Assembly: GCF_002563955.1 (NCBI RefSeq)
Contig: NZ_PDJE01000001.1
Location: forward strand, 2,542,001-2,606,000
Source: Paramicrobacterium agarici
GTDB lineage: Bacteria > Actinomycetota > Actinomycetes > Actinomycetales > Microbacteriaceae
DNA length: 64,000 bases
Direction: 5' to 3'
The position numbers and the translations under genes are program-made. Shown here one piece after another: positions 1 through 9,931 of this stretch (its first letter is position 1; each line of letters begins with the position of its first letter). Under the pieces are notes generated by a model. It searched no databases. It saw only the letters and a list, made by a program, of their open reading frames with translations, and had not been told where the DNA came from.

Positions 1-787
1 CGCGCTGCAGGTCCTCGCCCAGGTGCAGGAGCGGCGATACGCGAGTCGCGAGCGATCCCTGCTTCGCGACAGAGAACGGGTTTGCGCCGGAGAACCCGGG
101 AGCAGCCGCGGCGCCGACGCTCGCGACCGATGCCGCGACGACGCCGACAGCCAGCATCCGCATCAGTCCTCCGCGCTGCCGTTCGCGTTCTCGATCAGCC
201 CACAGCACCGCCAGATACGCCAGCGCCGTCAATGCGAAGGCGACGAGCGGGACCTCTTCCATCAAGACAGCGGGCGGCACGACGATCGCGAGCGCGACAA
301 GACCCGCGGGAGCCGCTGCACCGGCCGCCGCGGCCATGAGGTCGACGGACACCGACGCCATGAGACTCGCGAAGATCAGCAGGAACGTAATTCCCTCATC
401 GGCCTGAGCAGGAATCGACTGCTGATAGATGGACTGACCCGCCGACTGCGAGAGCTCGACGAAATGGCTGATGGTCGTGGGAGTGGGAATCAGGCCCGCG
501 AGAGCGGTTCCGCCGCCGCACAAGGCGGTGAGTGACAGCGCGCCGACCCCGGTTCCCGTGAGACTGCCGAGAAGGCGAGAGCCGCCTGCTGCACGAGTCG
601 CCGCTGCAGCAGCGTTGACGACGAGTGCGACGACGGCGCACCCGAGCCACCAGCTCGCACCCTCGAGCACGGGGAGAAAGGCTGTGAACGACGCGGTGAT
701 CAGCGCCGCAAGCGCAACGCTCAGCGACACCAGGCGGCGTCCTTCCGCCCGCTTGCGGCGGTTCGTTGGAGCACGGTCATCGAACAT
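1..787 (-). CDS. TgpA-like transglutaminase, N-terminal membrane part (partial)
   Basis: The frame is open from an ATG at 787 to the window edge, giving about 262 residues with no stop. The product begins MFDDRAPTNRRKRAEG and then shows several hydrophobic, Ala/Val/Leu-rich segments, as in the membrane half of DUF3488/TgpA transglutaminase proteins. The catalytic transglutaminase core would lie beyond the edge and is not visible. The ATG overlaps the end of the DUF58 gene by 11 bases, and MoxR-DUF58-TgpA is a well-known gene trio, so the family call rests mainly on context plus the multi-pass N terminus. Confidence 0.7.
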   Translation of the reverse strand, partial: MFDDRAPTNRRKRAEGRRLVSLSVALAALITASFTAFLPVLEGASWWLGCAVVALVVNAAAAATRAAGGSRLLGSLTGTGVGALSLTALCGGGTALAGLIPTPTTISHFVELSQSAGQSIYQQSIPAQADEGITFLLIFASLMASVSVDLMAAAAGAAAPAGLVALAIVVPPAVLMEEVPLVAFALTALAYLAVLWADRERERQRGGLMRMLAVGVVAASVASVGAAAAPGFSGANPFSVAKQGSLATRVSPLLHLGEDLQR

Positions 788-1952
788 GCGCGACACTCCG
801 GTGCAGTCGTTCCCAACTCGCGGAAACGTCGACGCGGTCTGCGAGGCCTGTCGCTATCCACGGTGCGGGAACAGCATCCTGATCCAGACCCGAGCCGGTC
901 GCGACGAACGCGATGGCAGGCGCCGCACGTACAGCGATCGCGTTGAGAGCAGCGAGCCGATCGGCATCGGTGGTCAGAACGAAAATCGGGATGCTGTCGG
1001 AGAACCTCTGCTCGATGCGCAGCGCCACCTCGCGCTCAGCGTCCAGCGCGCCTCCGGGCCAGACGGCGAGCGCGGTGAGAACGTCGCGAATGTCGCTCGG
1101 CTGCGCGGTCACCCACGACGAATCCGATTCGGCGAAGGTAACGCGGTATCCCATGCCTGCTACGTGCACGGCAAGCGAGGCCGCCATATCGACGAGCGCG
1201 TCGATGCGCTTTTGCCCCGGGGCGACGTCGAGCAAGAGCAGAGCCTCGGGGTCGGCCTGCGGTTCTTCCTGGCGAACCATGAGCTGACCGTGCCTGGCGG
1301 TCGCGCGCCAGTGCACGCGTCGCAGCGGGTCGCCTGGGCGGTAATCGCGCGCGATGAGCTCGTCTGCTCGCGGCGCTGTCGGTCGCGTTCTGTCGCGTCG
1401 TCGTCCCTCTCCCGCCGAGGCGAGAAGATCGCTCGGAGCAAGCGGGCTCACTCTCGGAAGCACCAGCATGCGCGACGTCTCGCCGACGGGGCGCGACGAC
1501 TCGCACGCCCCGAGCGGGTCGGAGACGGTGACCTGGAAGGGCCCGACGTCGTACCACCCGCGAACGGACGGAACGACGGCATATCGAATGGCGGTGCGCC
1601 CTCCCCTGGCTAGCCGTTGCGGGGGCATGACTCCGTGGGGCGTAGAGCCGAACGATCGCGGAACCGCGTCGGTCCATCCCGTCACGGCGCTGCTCGAGCC
1701 GGCTGCCTGGATCTCGCACACGATATCAACGCGGTCTCCGCAATGAGCATCGGAGGGCACACGCCTGCCAACATGCAACGGCACTCGCTGCCGCGAGGCC
1801 ACGAGTGCGCACAAGACGACGACGATGGCGAGAAACGAGGCGATGAACAGGCCCTCGCGACGGGTGAGCAGAACTGCGAGAACGAGAATGACCGCCGACG
1901 CCCAGGCAAGCGCCCATCCTCGACGAGTGAGGCGAAGCGTGCGCGCCGACAT
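777..1952 (-). CDS. DUF58 domain protein
   Basis: 391 residues from the ATG at 1952 (product begins MSARTLRLTRRGWAL). The frame is open further upstream, but that part overlaps moxR and has no coding character. Two membrane segments occupy about residues 10-55. The DUF58 hallmark RDYRPGDPLRRVHWRAT lies at about 202-217, followed by a von Willebrand A-like fold region (LLLDVAPGQK). It starts 7 bases after the moxR stop and overlaps the TgpA-like gene. DUF58 proteins usually act with a MoxR ATPase and a transglutaminase-like membrane protein; the exact role is unknown. Confidence 0.88.
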   Translation of the reverse strand: MSARTLRLTRRGWALAWASAVILVLAVLLTRREGLFIASFLAIVVVLCALVASRQRVPLHVGRRVPSDAHCGDRVDIVCEIQAAGSSSAVTGWTDAVPRSFGSTPHGVMPPQRLARGGRTAIRYAVVPSVRGWYDVGPFQVTVSDPLGACESSRPVGETSRMLVLPRVSPLAPSDLLASAGEGRRRDRTRPTAPRADELIARDYRPGDPLRRVHWRATARHGQLMVRQEEPQADPEALLLLDVAPGQKRIDALVDMAASLAVHVAGMGYRVTFAESDSSWVTAQPSDIRDVLTALAVWPGGALDAEREVALRIEQRFSDSIPIFVLTTDADRLAALNAIAVRAAPAIAFVATGSGLDQDAVPAPWIATGLADRVDVSASWERLHRSVAHVR

Positions 1953-1959
1953 GATTGAC

Positions 1960-2982
1960 CTACCGGAGGTCGGGGACCGGTGTCGACGCGACGATTTCCG
2001 CGACGATCTCGCGGAGAGCCGAGGCCGTGTCTGAGCTTCGCTCGCCGAGCCGTGGCACGGGAACCAGTCTGTGAGCGAAAACCGAGTCGGCAAGTGCCGC
2101 GATGTGGTCGGGAAGCACGAACTCGTGGCCCTCAACGGCAGCACGTGCACGGGCCGCTGTCAGCAACTGCAGCGTCGCTCGCGGACTCGCGCCGAGCCTG
2201 AGTTCGGGGTGATCACGCGTGGCTGTCGCAAGCGCCACGGCGTATGCCTTGACCGACGGAGACGCGAAGACTCGGTGACTCGCGTCGATCATCGAGACGA
2301 GCTCGGCGAGCGTGACGACGGGCTCGATCGCGCTGAGCGGATCCCACTCATCTCGGCTCGTGAGCATGGCCATTTCGGCTTGCGCGTCGGGATAGCCGAT
2401 CGAGAGTCGAGCGGTGAACCGGTCTCGCTGAGCCTCGGGAAGAGGATACGTACCCTCCATCTCCACGGGATTCTGCGTGGCGAACACCGTGAACGGGCGC
2501 GCAAGCTCGTAGGTGGTGCCGTCTGCGGTCACCTGCCGCTCGGCCATGCACTCGAGAAGCGCAGACTGGGTTTTCGGCGATGCCCTGTTGATCTCATCGC
2601 CGATCACGATGTGAGCGAAGACCGGGCCGGGCTTGAACTCGAATCGGCTTTCGCGCTGATCGAAGACCGCGACACCGGTCACGTCGCTGGGAAGCAGATC
2701 GGGAGTGAACTGAATGCGGCTCACGGTGCCATCGACGCTCGCGGCGAGCGCGCGAGCCAGCATCGTCTTGCCGACGCCAGGCACGTCTTCGATGAGAAGG
2801 TGCCCTTCGGCCAAAAGCACCGTCAGCGCGGTGCGAATAGCCTCGCGCTTGCCGTCGATGACCGTCTCGATGCGGTTGATGATCTGCGACGACAGCTCGC
2901 TGACTTCGGCGACCGACAGGCCTCCACCACCGTGCAGGGGCTCGCCTACGCGTTCCCGCTCAGCTGCCGCCGCGTCTGTCAT
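1960..2982 (-). CDS. MoxR-family AAA+ ATPase
   Basis: 340 residues from the ATG at 2982, which forms an ATGA overlap with the coaD stop. Walker A is GVGKT (about 69-73) and Walker B/GAFTGA-like region is [11 protein letters not shown] (about 129). The sensor region includes [21 protein letters not shown] in two stretches typical of MoxR. These cytosolic ATPases act as chaperone-like partners of DUF58/von Willebrand A proteins. The downstream DUF58 and TgpA-like genes make a standard operon. Longer upstream in-frame starts would run into coaD and are rejected. Confidence 0.93.
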   Translation of the reverse strand: MTDAAAAERERVGEPLHGGGGLSVAEVSELSSQIINRIETVIDGKREAIRTALTVLLAEGHLLIEDVPGVGKTMLARALAASVDGTVSRIQFTPDLLPSDVTGVAVFDQRESRFEFKPGPVFAHIVIGDEINRASPKTQSALLECMAERQVTADGTTYELARPFTVFATQNPVEMEGTYPLPEAQRDRFTARLSIGYPDAQAEMAMLTSRDEWDPLSAIEPVVTLAELVSMIDASHRVFASPSVKAYAVALATATRDHPELRLGASPRATLQLLTAARARAAVEGHEFVLPDHIAALADSVFAHRLVPVPRLGERSSDTASALREIVAEIVASTPVPDLR

Positions 2983-3461
2983 GACGACCTCAGGTACGCG
3001 GCAACGGCGTTGGGAACGTAGGGTGCGACGTCTCCGCCGAGCGCAGCGACTTGCCTGACGAGCGAACTCGACACGTGCGCGTGTGCCGGGTTGGGGAGCA
3101 TGAAGACCGTCTCGACGCCGGCGAGGTCTCGATTCACGATCGCCATCGGGGTCTCGTAGGCAACGTCGATCTGCGAGCGTATTCCCTTGATGAGCACTGA
3201 CGCTCCGACATCGGTGCAGTAATCGACGAGAAGGCCGACGCTCCATGACGACACGACGATGTTGCCGGGAAAGCCCGCGTCTTTCACCGCCTCTTCGAGA
3301 AGCGATACACGCTGGGCGATCGGCAGAAGTGCCGCCTTGTCGGGGTTGTGAACGACGACGACGTGCAATTCGTCATAGAGCGGTGCGGCCCGCTCAATCA
3401 CGTCGAGATGCCCGAGGGTGACGGGGTCGAATGATCCGGGAACGACGGCGATCCTGCTCAT
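2979..3461 (-). CDS. coaD: Phosphopantetheine adenylyltransferase
   Basis: 160 residues, the usual length. It transfers AMP from ATP to 4'-phosphopantetheine, the penultimate step of coenzyme A synthesis. The N terminus [16 protein letters not shown] carries the nucleotidyltransferase (T/H)xGH motif at residues 15-18. The ISSSLVR-type C-terminal signature appears as [16 protein letters not shown]. The gene lies 44 bases after the recG stop region in the same direction and overlaps moxR by four bases, so it may head or join the moxR transcript. Assignment is secure. Confidence 0.97.
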   Translation of the reverse strand: MSRIAVVPGSFDPVTLGHLDVIERAAPLYDELHVVVVHNPDKAALLPIAQRVSLLEEAVKDAGFPGNIVVSSWSVGLLVDYCTDVGASVLIKGIRSQIDVAYETPMAIVNRDLAGVETVFMLPNPAHAHVSSSLVRQVAALGGDVAPYVPNAVAAYLRSS

Positions 3462-3505
3462 GTCCCCCAGCCTACCCGTCGCGCGCGCTGGATTTCGACG
3501 CCCGG

Positions 3506-5677
3506 TTAGGACTTCGACATCGCTTCGCGCTCGGTCTCGTCGAGGCGTCTGTCGATCGCCTCGCGCAGCGCGGGGTGCCGCGTGAATCCGGGATCGTCGG
3601 CGTGCAGAGCCTCAGCGGCTTCCCGTGCCCTCATGATCACGTCGCCATCTGTTGCAACACGCAGCAGCCGCAGGGACGACCGCCCTCCTGACTGCGCTCC
3701 GCCAAGCACGTCGCCCTCTCGGCGCAGCTCAAGGTCTCGTTGCGCAAGCTCGAAGCCGTCGGTCGTCGACGCGACAGCCTCGACACGCTCAAGCGAGGTC
3801 GTTTCAGGAGCCGCGTTCGTGACGAGAAGGCACAGTCCGGGAACTGATCCCCTGCCGACGCGGCCACGCAGCTGGTGCAGCTGCGAAACGCCGAATCGAT
3901 CGGCGTCGAGCACGATCATGGTCGACGCGTTGGGAACGTCGACACCCACCTCGATCACGGTCGTCGTCACGAGAACGTCGATGTCGCCGGCTGCGAAGCG
4001 CAGCATGATGTCGTCCTTCTCATCCGTCGTCATGCGACCGTGAAGGATCTCGATTGTGAGACCGCGCAGCGACGGCTCCGCTCGCAGCGAAGAAGCTGTG
4101 TCGAACACGGTCGCGATGGGGCGCCCGGCGTCGCCGTCGGCCTCGCTCACGCTCTCGTCACCGGGTTCGCCATCGCGATCCGAATCGATCGCGGGGCACA
4201 CGACGAACGCCTGGCGGCCCAGATCGATCTCCTCGCGCATGCGCGCCCAGACCCGGGGCATCCACGTCGGTTTCACGGCGAGGGGCACGACAAACGTCTC
4301 GATGCCCTTTCGCCCGACGGGCAGCTCGGTGATGGTGCTCACGTCGAGATCTCCGAAGACCGTCATGGCGACGGTTCTCGGAATCGGCGTCGCCGTGAGC
4401 ACGAGCGTGTGGGGGTGTGCGGCGCTCTTGCGCCTGAGCGTATCGCGCTGATCGACGCCGAATCGGTGCTGCTCATCGATCACGATGAGTCCGAGGTCGT
4501 AGAACTCCACGACATCGCTGAGTAGCGCGTGGGTGCCCACGACGATCTTCGCTTGTCCCCCGACGATGCGCAGCAGCGCACGTTTGCGGTCGGCTGCGGG
4601 CATGCGTCCGGTCAAGAGCACGGGAGCCATGTCGGCGGCGAGATCGGGACCGAGCGCGGCGACGATCGAGCGCATGTGCTGGGCCGCAAGCACCTCTGTT
4701 GGCGCCAGCAGCGCCGTCTGCCCGCCATCTTGTGCAACGGTCAGCATCGCGCGAAGCGCGACAAGCGTCTTGCCCGAGCCCACTTCGCCCTGGACGAGTC
4801 GGTTCATCGGGTTGCGCTGCGCCAGGTCGGCCGTGATCGCCTCCCCGACCGCGGTCTGATCGCCCGTCAGAGAGAAGGGCAATTGGGCGTCGAAGCGATC
4901 GAGCGGCCCCCCGGGTTCCGCAACGCGCGCCATCGCCATCTGCTCGCGCGCTTGCGCTCTGGATTCGATGAGCGCGGCTTGAAGAACGAACGCCTCGTGA
5001 AAGCGCAGGGTGCGGCGCGCGTGCTTCCAGTCGTCGTCGTTGCGAGGTCTGTGGATGCGTTCGAGCGCCGTGGCGTACTCGAGGAGTCCCTCGGACTCGC
5101 GGATCGCCGCGGGAACCGGGTCGTAGACGCCGAAAGTCGTCAGGTAATCAAGGACGACCGCGATGGATTTCTCGATCGTCCACGTCTGTATCGAACTTGT
5201 TGCCGCGTAGATCGGAATCGGGGTCGTCGCCCACACGCGAGCATCGTCGTCGCTCATTCCGGACTTCTCGAACAGCTTGTAATCGGGATGCGTCAGCTGC
5301 ATGGAGCCGCGGTACGACGAGATCTTTCCTGAAAAGACTCCCCGCGCGCCAGGAACGAGCTCTTCTTTGCGCCACGTCTGATTGAAGAAGGTGAGAGTGA
5401 GGATGCCTCGGCCATCGGAGATCACGGCCTCGAAGATCGTTCCTTTGCGCTTGTTCATCGGCCGAACCGAGGCCCGCACAACGTCGGCGACAAGCGCGAC
5501 GTTCTCGCCAACGGGGACTCCCCCGAGCTGCGTGAGTTCGCCGTGGTGAGCGTACCGTCGCGGGTAGTGTGCGAGCAGATCTCCGATCGAACGATGCCCG
5601 AAGACGCGCTCGAGCGCCCCGGCCGTACGTCCGCCGAGCGGCCCGGAAAGTCGTCCACCCAGTCCCGACTCGTTCAT
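3506..5677 (-). CDS. recG: ATP-dependent DNA helicase RecG
   Basis: 723 residues from the ATG at 5677. A GTG ten codons upstream (5707) is also possible, but it crowds the divergent rsmD start. RecG remodels stalled replication forks and Holliday junctions. The N-terminal wedge domain contains [10 protein letters not shown]. The helicase core has GEVGSGKT (motif I), [12 protein letters not shown] (motif II region), TATPIPRT (motif III) and QLRGRVGRG (motif VI). The domain order and length match the family. Confidence 0.96.
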   Translation of the reverse strand: MNESGLGGRLSGPLGGRTAGALERVFGHRSIGDLLAHYPRRYAHHGELTQLGGVPVGENVALVADVVRASVRPMNKRKGTIFEAVISDGRGILTLTFFNQTWRKEELVPGARGVFSGKISSYRGSMQLTHPDYKLFEKSGMSDDDARVWATTPIPIYAATSSIQTWTIEKSIAVVLDYLTTFGVYDPVPAAIRESEGLLEYATALERIHRPRNDDDWKHARRTLRFHEAFVLQAALIESRAQAREQMAMARVAEPGGPLDRFDAQLPFSLTGDQTAVGEAITADLAQRNPMNRLVQGEVGSGKTLVALRAMLTVAQDGGQTALLAPTEVLAAQHMRSIVAALGPDLAADMAPVLLTGRMPAADRKRALLRIVGGQAKIVVGTHALLSDVVEFYDLGLIVIDEQHRFGVDQRDTLRRKSAAHPHTLVLTATPIPRTVAMTVFGDLDVSTITELPVGRKGIETFVVPLAVKPTWMPRVWARMREEIDLGRQAFVVCPAIDSDRDGEPGDESVSEADGDAGRPIATVFDTASSLRAEPSLRGLTIEILHGRMTTDEKDDIMLRFAAGDIDVLVTTTVIEVGVDVPNASTMIVLDADRFGVSQLHQLRGRVGRGSVPGLCLLVTNAAPETTSLERVEAVASTTDGFELAQRDLELRREGDVLGGAQSGGRSSLRLLRVATDGDVIMRAREAAEALHADDPGFTRHPALREAIDRRLDETEREAMSKS

Positions 5678-5726
5678 GTGTTCGAGTCTACGCGGAGGCG
5701 CCGACACACGTTATTCTCAGTAGGCA

Positions 5727-6323
5727 ATGACCAGAATCATCGGCGGCGACGCCGGCTCTCTTGCTCTCAAGGTGCCTCCCCAGGGGACGCGCCCCACGAG
5801 CGACCGCGTTCGAGAGGCGATCTTCTCCGCCCTCGACTCTCGCGATGCGCTCCGCGGCGCCCACGTCGCCGACCTCTATGCGGGCTCGGGGGCACAGGGG
5901 CTTGAGGCGGCGAGTCGCGGCGCCGCATCGGTCACACTCGTCGACAGCTCACCGCGGGCAGGTGCTGTCTGTCGGGCGAATGCGTCAACGGTGACGCGCG
6001 CGGCCGAGCGCTCGCTGCACATTGAGACCGTTGTCTCCGCTGTGCAGCCGTGGCTCGACAGAGTGACACACGGCATCCGGTACTCGCTGGTGTTTCTCGA
6101 CCCGCCGTACGACCTTTCCGAGGATCATCTCGCGGCGAACCTGTCGTCGCTCGTTCCGCACCTCGACAGCGATGCGACGATCGTCGTCGAACGCAGCTCT
6201 CGTTCCCCCGAGCCGTCGTGGCCCGATGCCATCACGCCCCTGCGCTCGCGGCGCTACGGCGAGACTGTCGTCTGGTGGGCCGAAGCAGCGGGTCAGCCCG
6301 CGGCACCGTCCCACGCCGTGTAG
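5727..6323 (+). CDS. rsmD: 16S rRNA (guanine-966-N2)-methyltransferase RsmD
   Basis: 198 residues. It methylates the N2 of G966 in 16S rRNA. The SAM-binding motif is DLYAGSGAQGLEA (from about residue 49) and the catalytic DPPY is at 125-128. The N terminus MTRIIGGDAG matches the family. It is divergent from recG with about 50 bases between starts. A TATTCT element at 5710-5715 may serve as a -10. Its 3' end overlaps the convergent thiL gene by 31 bases. Confidence 0.95.
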   Translation: MTRIIGGDAGSLALKVPPQGTRPTSDRVREAIFSALDSRDALRGAHVADLYAGSGAQGLEAASRGAASVTLVDSSPRAGAVCRANASTVTRAAERSLHIETVVSAVQPWLDRVTHGIRYSLVFLDPPYDLSEDHLAANLSSLVPHLDSDATIVVERSSRSPEPSWPDAITPLRSRRYGETVVWWAEAAGQPAAPSHAV

Positions 6324-7309
6324 GGGTCCCATCCGCGTGCCGCGACCGGCGCGCCGTCGCACGTGACGTCTGCACCACCGGCCTCGCTCACCATTCCGAT
6401 GCGAGTGAACCCTCCGGGCAGTTCAGCGCCGGGCGGGAAGCACGCGAGCAGGCCGTGGTCTTCACCGCCGTGCAGTGCGGCATCGACGTCATCGCCGAGC
6501 AGCAGGGACTCCAGGGCGAGCGTCACACCGCTCGCCCTGGCCATGCGCGAGGCATCGAGCGCGAGACCGTCGGAGATGTCCATCATGGCCGTTGCCCCGG
6601 CACGAGCGCCTCGAGGACCGTCCGCGATCGGCGGTGTCGGTGTCAGCTGAGCTGATACGAGATCGGGATGCTGCTCACGCACGCTGTTCGCCCGTGAGGC
6701 GTCGGGCACGCCTGCCTCGTCCACGCCCTCCGAGAACAACAGCGCCAGACCGTGAGAGGCTCGGCCGAGCTGCCCAGACACCGCGACGACGTCGCCTGTC
6801 CTTGCGCCCGTGCGCAGCACGGGCGCCCTCCCTTCGAGGTCGCCGAATGCCGTGACGGCGATCGTGAACGTTCCCGAGACCGACAGGTCGCCTCCGACGA
6901 CCCCGCACCCGGGCGCCAACGCCTCGCACGCCGCTTTGAGCCCGTCTGCGAACTCTTCGAGCTCGTCGACGGGCGTCGAATCAGGAACGGCCAGAGCAAC
7001 GACGAGACCCGTCGGCCGCGCCCCCATCGCAGCGACGTCCGAGAGGTTGGTGGCGGCGGCCTTCCATCCGAGGTGCCACGGCGTCGACCAGGCTCGTCGA
7101 AAATCGGGACCGTGCACCATCATGTCAGTCGTGACGACGAACCGTGCGTCGGGCGCTGCCATCACGGCACTGTCGTCGCCCGGTCCGACCAGCGCTGCAT
7201 CAGAGGCGGGTAGTCGCGGGAAGATGCGCGACAGCACAGCACCTTCGGTGACCTCGGCAACGGTCTGCCCTGCTGTGCTGCTCCCGCGCGCACTGTCAGT
7301 GAAACCCAT
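6293..7309 (-). CDS. thiL: Thiamine-monophosphate kinase
   Basis: 338 residues from the ATG at 7309 (MGFTDSARGSS). It phosphorylates thiamine monophosphate to thiamine diphosphate. Family motifs are GPGDDSAV, TTDMMVHGPDFR and the DVAAMGARP segment of the Mg-ATP site. An upstream in-frame start (7339) would overlap the divergent lipoprotein gene and is disfavoured. The short intergenic region holds TACCGT seven bases before the ATG, compatible with a leaderless transcript. No TPP riboswitch is visible upstream. Confidence 0.94.
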   Translation of the reverse strand: MGFTDSARGSSTAGQTVAEVTEGAVLSRIFPRLPASDAALVGPGDDSAVMAAPDARFVVTTDMMVHGPDFRRAWSTPWHLGWKAAATNLSDVAAMGARPTGLVVALAVPDSTPVDELEEFADGLKAACEALAPGCGVVGGDLSVSGTFTIAVTAFGDLEGRAPVLRTGARTGDVVAVSGQLGRASHGLALLFSEGVDEAGVPDASRANSVREQHPDLVSAQLTPTPPIADGPRGARAGATAMMDISDGLALDASRMARASGVTLALESLLLGDDVDAALHGGEDHGLLACFPPGAELPGGFTRIGMVSEAGGADVTCDGAPVAARGWDPYTAWDGAAG

Positions 7310-7330
7310 GGGATCAACGGTAGCCTGAAG

Positions 7331-7807
7331 ATGATGCACACCCTCGCTCGAGCCGCGTCAGCGGCCGTACTCGCCTGCGCGTCGGCGCTCTCACTCACCG
7401 CGTGCGCCGGTGCCGTCGCTATGGACCCGGCACCGCATTCGAACGACCCCGCGTGCGCTGCGGTGACCGTGCGGCTCCCCGACGCCATCGGCACGTTCGA
7501 GAAACGGCAGACCACGGCGCAGGCGACCGGTGCGTGGGGTGACCCCGCGTCGATTCTCCTGCATTGCGGCGTCGAGCCGGTCGGGCCGACGACGATGCCG
7601 TGCTTCTCTGTGAACGGTGTCGACTGGGTGCGCGATGACAGCGACGATCCCGTGTTCCGATTCACGACCTATGGCCGTACGCCGGCGGTCGAGGTGATCA
7701 TCGACAATCGCGAGGCCTCGGGATCGGCGCTGCTCGATCTCTCGCCCGCCGTGAGCGTCACCGAGGCGACGTCGAAGTGCCTCAATGCCGAAGACGTGAC
7801 GGGTTAA
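7331..7807 (+). CDS. DUF3515 family lipoprotein
   Basis: 158 residues (ATG at 7331; a second ATG follows directly at 7334). A signal peptide with lipobox L-T-A-C places the acylated cysteine at residue 25, so the mature protein should be membrane-anchored outside the cell. The rest resembles DUF3515, an actinobacterial family with four or more conserved cysteines (here PAC, HCGVEP, MPCF and SKCLN). The gene lies between thiL and ddl, the same place as in mycobacteria. Function is unknown. The 3' end overlaps ddl by four bases, convergent. Confidence 0.85.
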   Translation: MMHTLARAASAAVLACASALSLTACAGAVAMDPAPHSNDPACAAVTVRLPDAIGTFEKRQTTAQATGAWGDPASILLHCGVEPVGPTTMPCFSVNGVDWVRDDSDDPVFRFTTYGRTPAVEVIIDNREASGSALLDLSPAVSVTEATSKCLNAEDVTG

Positions 7808-8901
7808 CGCTCACCGCGTTCCACGGCGGCCTCGATCAGCTCCGTGATCAAGTCGGCATAGCTGAGGCCCGACACGATCCAGCATGTGGGGAACATCGAG
7901 ATCGGTGTGAACCCGGGCATGGTGTTCACCTCGTTGAGAACAAAGCCATCTGCCGTCAAGAAGAAGTCGACACGAGCAAGCCCCTCCGCGCCGACGGCGT
8001 CGAAGGCACGCAGCGCGATGTCCTTCATCGTGGCCAGCTCGTCGTCACTCAGCTCGGCAGGGCAGACGAGGTCGATGCCCGATGCACCGAGATACTTCGC
8101 GTCGAAGTCGTAAAAGGCGCGGCCCGAGACGACGATTTCGCCCGCCACGTCGGACGTGCGAGGCGTCGAACCAGCGCGGCCGCCGAGAACGGCGATCTCG
8201 ACTTCACGGCCGTCGACTCCCTGCTCCACGAGAACACTGTCGTCTTCGGCGAAGCCGATGCGCAGTGCCTCGGCCAGCTCGTCCGGGTGCGACACCCTGC
8301 TGACACCGACGCTCGAACCGGCGCGCGCCGGCTTGACGAAGACGGGCAGCGTGAGCCCATCGAGCAGTGCCTCGACAGCATCCGGGTTCGACGGCACCTC
8401 CGCCTTGCGCACGCGCCTCCAGGGCGCGACAGCGATGCCGGCGTGCTGCAGCACCGACTTCGTATAGTGCTTGTCCATGCCGAGCGCGGACGCGAGGACG
8501 CCCGAGCCGACGTACGGCAGGCCAACGAGCTCAAGCAGACCCTGAATGGTGCCGTCTTCGCCGTACGTGCCGTGAAGAATGGGAAAGACGACGTCGACAG
8601 TGCCGAGCGACGAAATCTGCCCCTCGCGCTCGACGGTCAGCTCACGACTGTCGGCACCGTCGGGCCAGCGAACGCGCGTGCCGTTGTCGGTGATCTCGGG
8701 GAGCTCGTCGCCATCAAGCGCGAACGTGCGCGCATCGTCGTCTTCGAGCACGAACTGCCCCGACCGGGTGATTCCGATGGGAATCACGTCGAAGCGGTCG
8801 CGATCAATCGCTCCCAGCACTCCCCCCGCCGTTGCGCAGCTGATCGAATGCTCGCTTGAGCGCCCCCCAAACAGCACCGCCACCCGCAGCTTTCGCGTCA
8901 T
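7804..8901 (-). CDS. ddl: D-alanine--D-alanine ligase
   Basis: 365 residues. It joins two D-alanines for peptidoglycan precursor synthesis, in the cytoplasm. Motifs include FGGRSSEHSIS (residues 11-21), HGTYGEDGTIQGLLE and the C-terminal metal/ATP site LNEVNTMPGFT. The start at 8901 has a clear ribosome binding site (GAGAGGA, six bases upstream). Unusually, the first 98 bases of the gene lie inside the 3' end of gpsA in a different frame. The two genes are almost certainly co-transcribed. Confidence 0.97.
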   Translation of the reverse strand: MTRKLRVAVLFGGRSSEHSISCATAGGVLGAIDRDRFDVIPIGITRSGQFVLEDDDARTFALDGDELPEITDNGTRVRWPDGADSRELTVEREGQISSLGTVDVVFPILHGTYGEDGTIQGLLELVGLPYVGSGVLASALGMDKHYTKSVLQHAGIAVAPWRRVRKAEVPSNPDAVEALLDGLTLPVFVKPARAGSSVGVSRVSHPDELAEALRIGFAEDDSVLVEQGVDGREVEIAVLGGRAGSTPRTSDVAGEIVVSGRAFYDFDAKYLGASGIDLVCPAELSDDELATMKDIALRAFDAVGAEGLARVDFFLTADGFVLNEVNTMPGFTPISMFPTCWIVSGLSYADLITELIEAAVERGER

Positions 8902-9931
8902 CGCTCGTCCTCTCCCCCTGGGGTTCGTCAGAATCCGTTGTCAGATGCGGGGCAATCCCCTTGGGGTCCAGGGTCCCCTCGAGAACCTGCTTGACCTGCT
9001 GCACGATCGGCATGCTCACGCCCACCGAATCCGCGATCTCCAGCACCGGCCCTACCGAGGCAAGGCCCTCGGCCGTCTGCTGCATCTGCTTGACGACCGA
9101 CGAAAAACTATACCCTTGGCCGAGCAGTCTGCCCGCCGTATTGTTGCGGGATAGCGGGGATTGGCACGTCGCGATCAGGTCTCCGAGGCCAGCAAGACCC
9201 GACAGCGTCTCAGGCTGCGCGCCGAGCGCGACTGAGAAGTCGGTCATCTCGACGAGCCCGCGCGTGATGATCGAGGCCTTGGTGTTCTCGCCGTAACCCA
9301 CACCGTCCACAATGCCGATCGCGACCGCGATCAGGTTCTTCAGCACGCCGCCGAACTCGGTGCCGATCACGTCCGTGTTGACGAACGTGCGAAAGTACGA
9401 ATTGCGTGCGAGCAGGGCGACCGCCTGCGCAGTTTCGAGACTCTGCGACGACACCACGGCGGCCGTCGGCTGTTCTTTCGCGATCTCAAGCGCCAGATTA
9501 GGGCCGGATGCTGCCGCGACACGCGCCGGGTCCCACTCGAGCGTCTGCTCGATCACCTGACTCATTCGCAGTCCGGAGCTGCGTTCCACGCCCTTCATGA
9601 GCGAGACGACGCTCACGTCTGCGGGAAGGTGCGGACGCAGCTCGACGAGGTTGTCGCGCAGAGACTGGCTCGGAACGGCGACGAAGACGTGCTGTACTCC
9701 CGCGACAGCATCCGCCAGTCGAGTCACTGCCGTCATGCGCGACGGAAGCGTGACACCGGGAAGGTAGTCCTGGTTCCGGTGATTCTTGGTGATGTCGCGG
9801 GCCACCTCGCCCCGGCGCGCCCACATGGTCACGTCGCTGCCGCCGTCGGCGAGGATCTTGCCGAACGTGGTGCCCCAGCTGCCCGAGCCGATCACGGCTA
9901 CGCGCGCTGGCGCGGTCGTCTTACGACTCAA
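8804..9931 (-). CDS. gpsA: Glycerol-3-phosphate dehydrogenase [NAD(P)+]
   Basis: 375 residues from a TTG start at 9931, supported by a strong AAGGAG nine bases upstream. It reduces dihydroxyacetone phosphate to sn-glycerol 3-phosphate for phospholipid synthesis. The NAD fold motif is GSGSWGT (about 15-21), with MKGVERSSG and the GLAGLGDL region further on. The C-terminal 40 or so residues, rich in Gly/Ala/Asp, extend beyond the usual end of the family and overlap ddl by 98 bases. It also overlaps plsC by 11 bases, fitting a lipid-precursor operon. Confidence 0.95.
   Translation of the reverse strand: MSRKTTAPARVAVIGSGSWGTTFGKILADGGSDVTMWARRGEVARDITKNHRNQDYLPGVTLPSRMTAVTRLADAVAGVQHVFVAVPSQSLRDNLVELRPHLPADVSVVSLMKGVERSSGLRMSQVIEQTLEWDPARVAAASGPNLALEIAKEQPTAAVVSSQSLETAQAVALLARNSYFRTFVNTDVIGTEFGGVLKNLIAVAIGIVDGVGYGENTKASIITRGLVEMTDFSVALGAQPETLSGLAGLGDLIATCQSPLSRNNTAGRLLGQGYSFSSVVKQMQQTAEGLASVGPVLEIADSVGVSMPIVQQVKQVLEGTLDPKGIAPHLTTDSDEPQGERTSDDAKAAGGGAVWGALKRAFDQLRNGGGSAGSD

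Noticed and set aside
471..1613. A 380-codon plus-strand open frame at the left end
   Set aside because: It runs antisense to the DUF58 and TgpA-like genes, whose products are recognisable; the plus-strand product is not.
7310..7330. TPP riboswitch before thiL
   Set aside because: The intergenic region is only about 20 bases and no aptamer fits.
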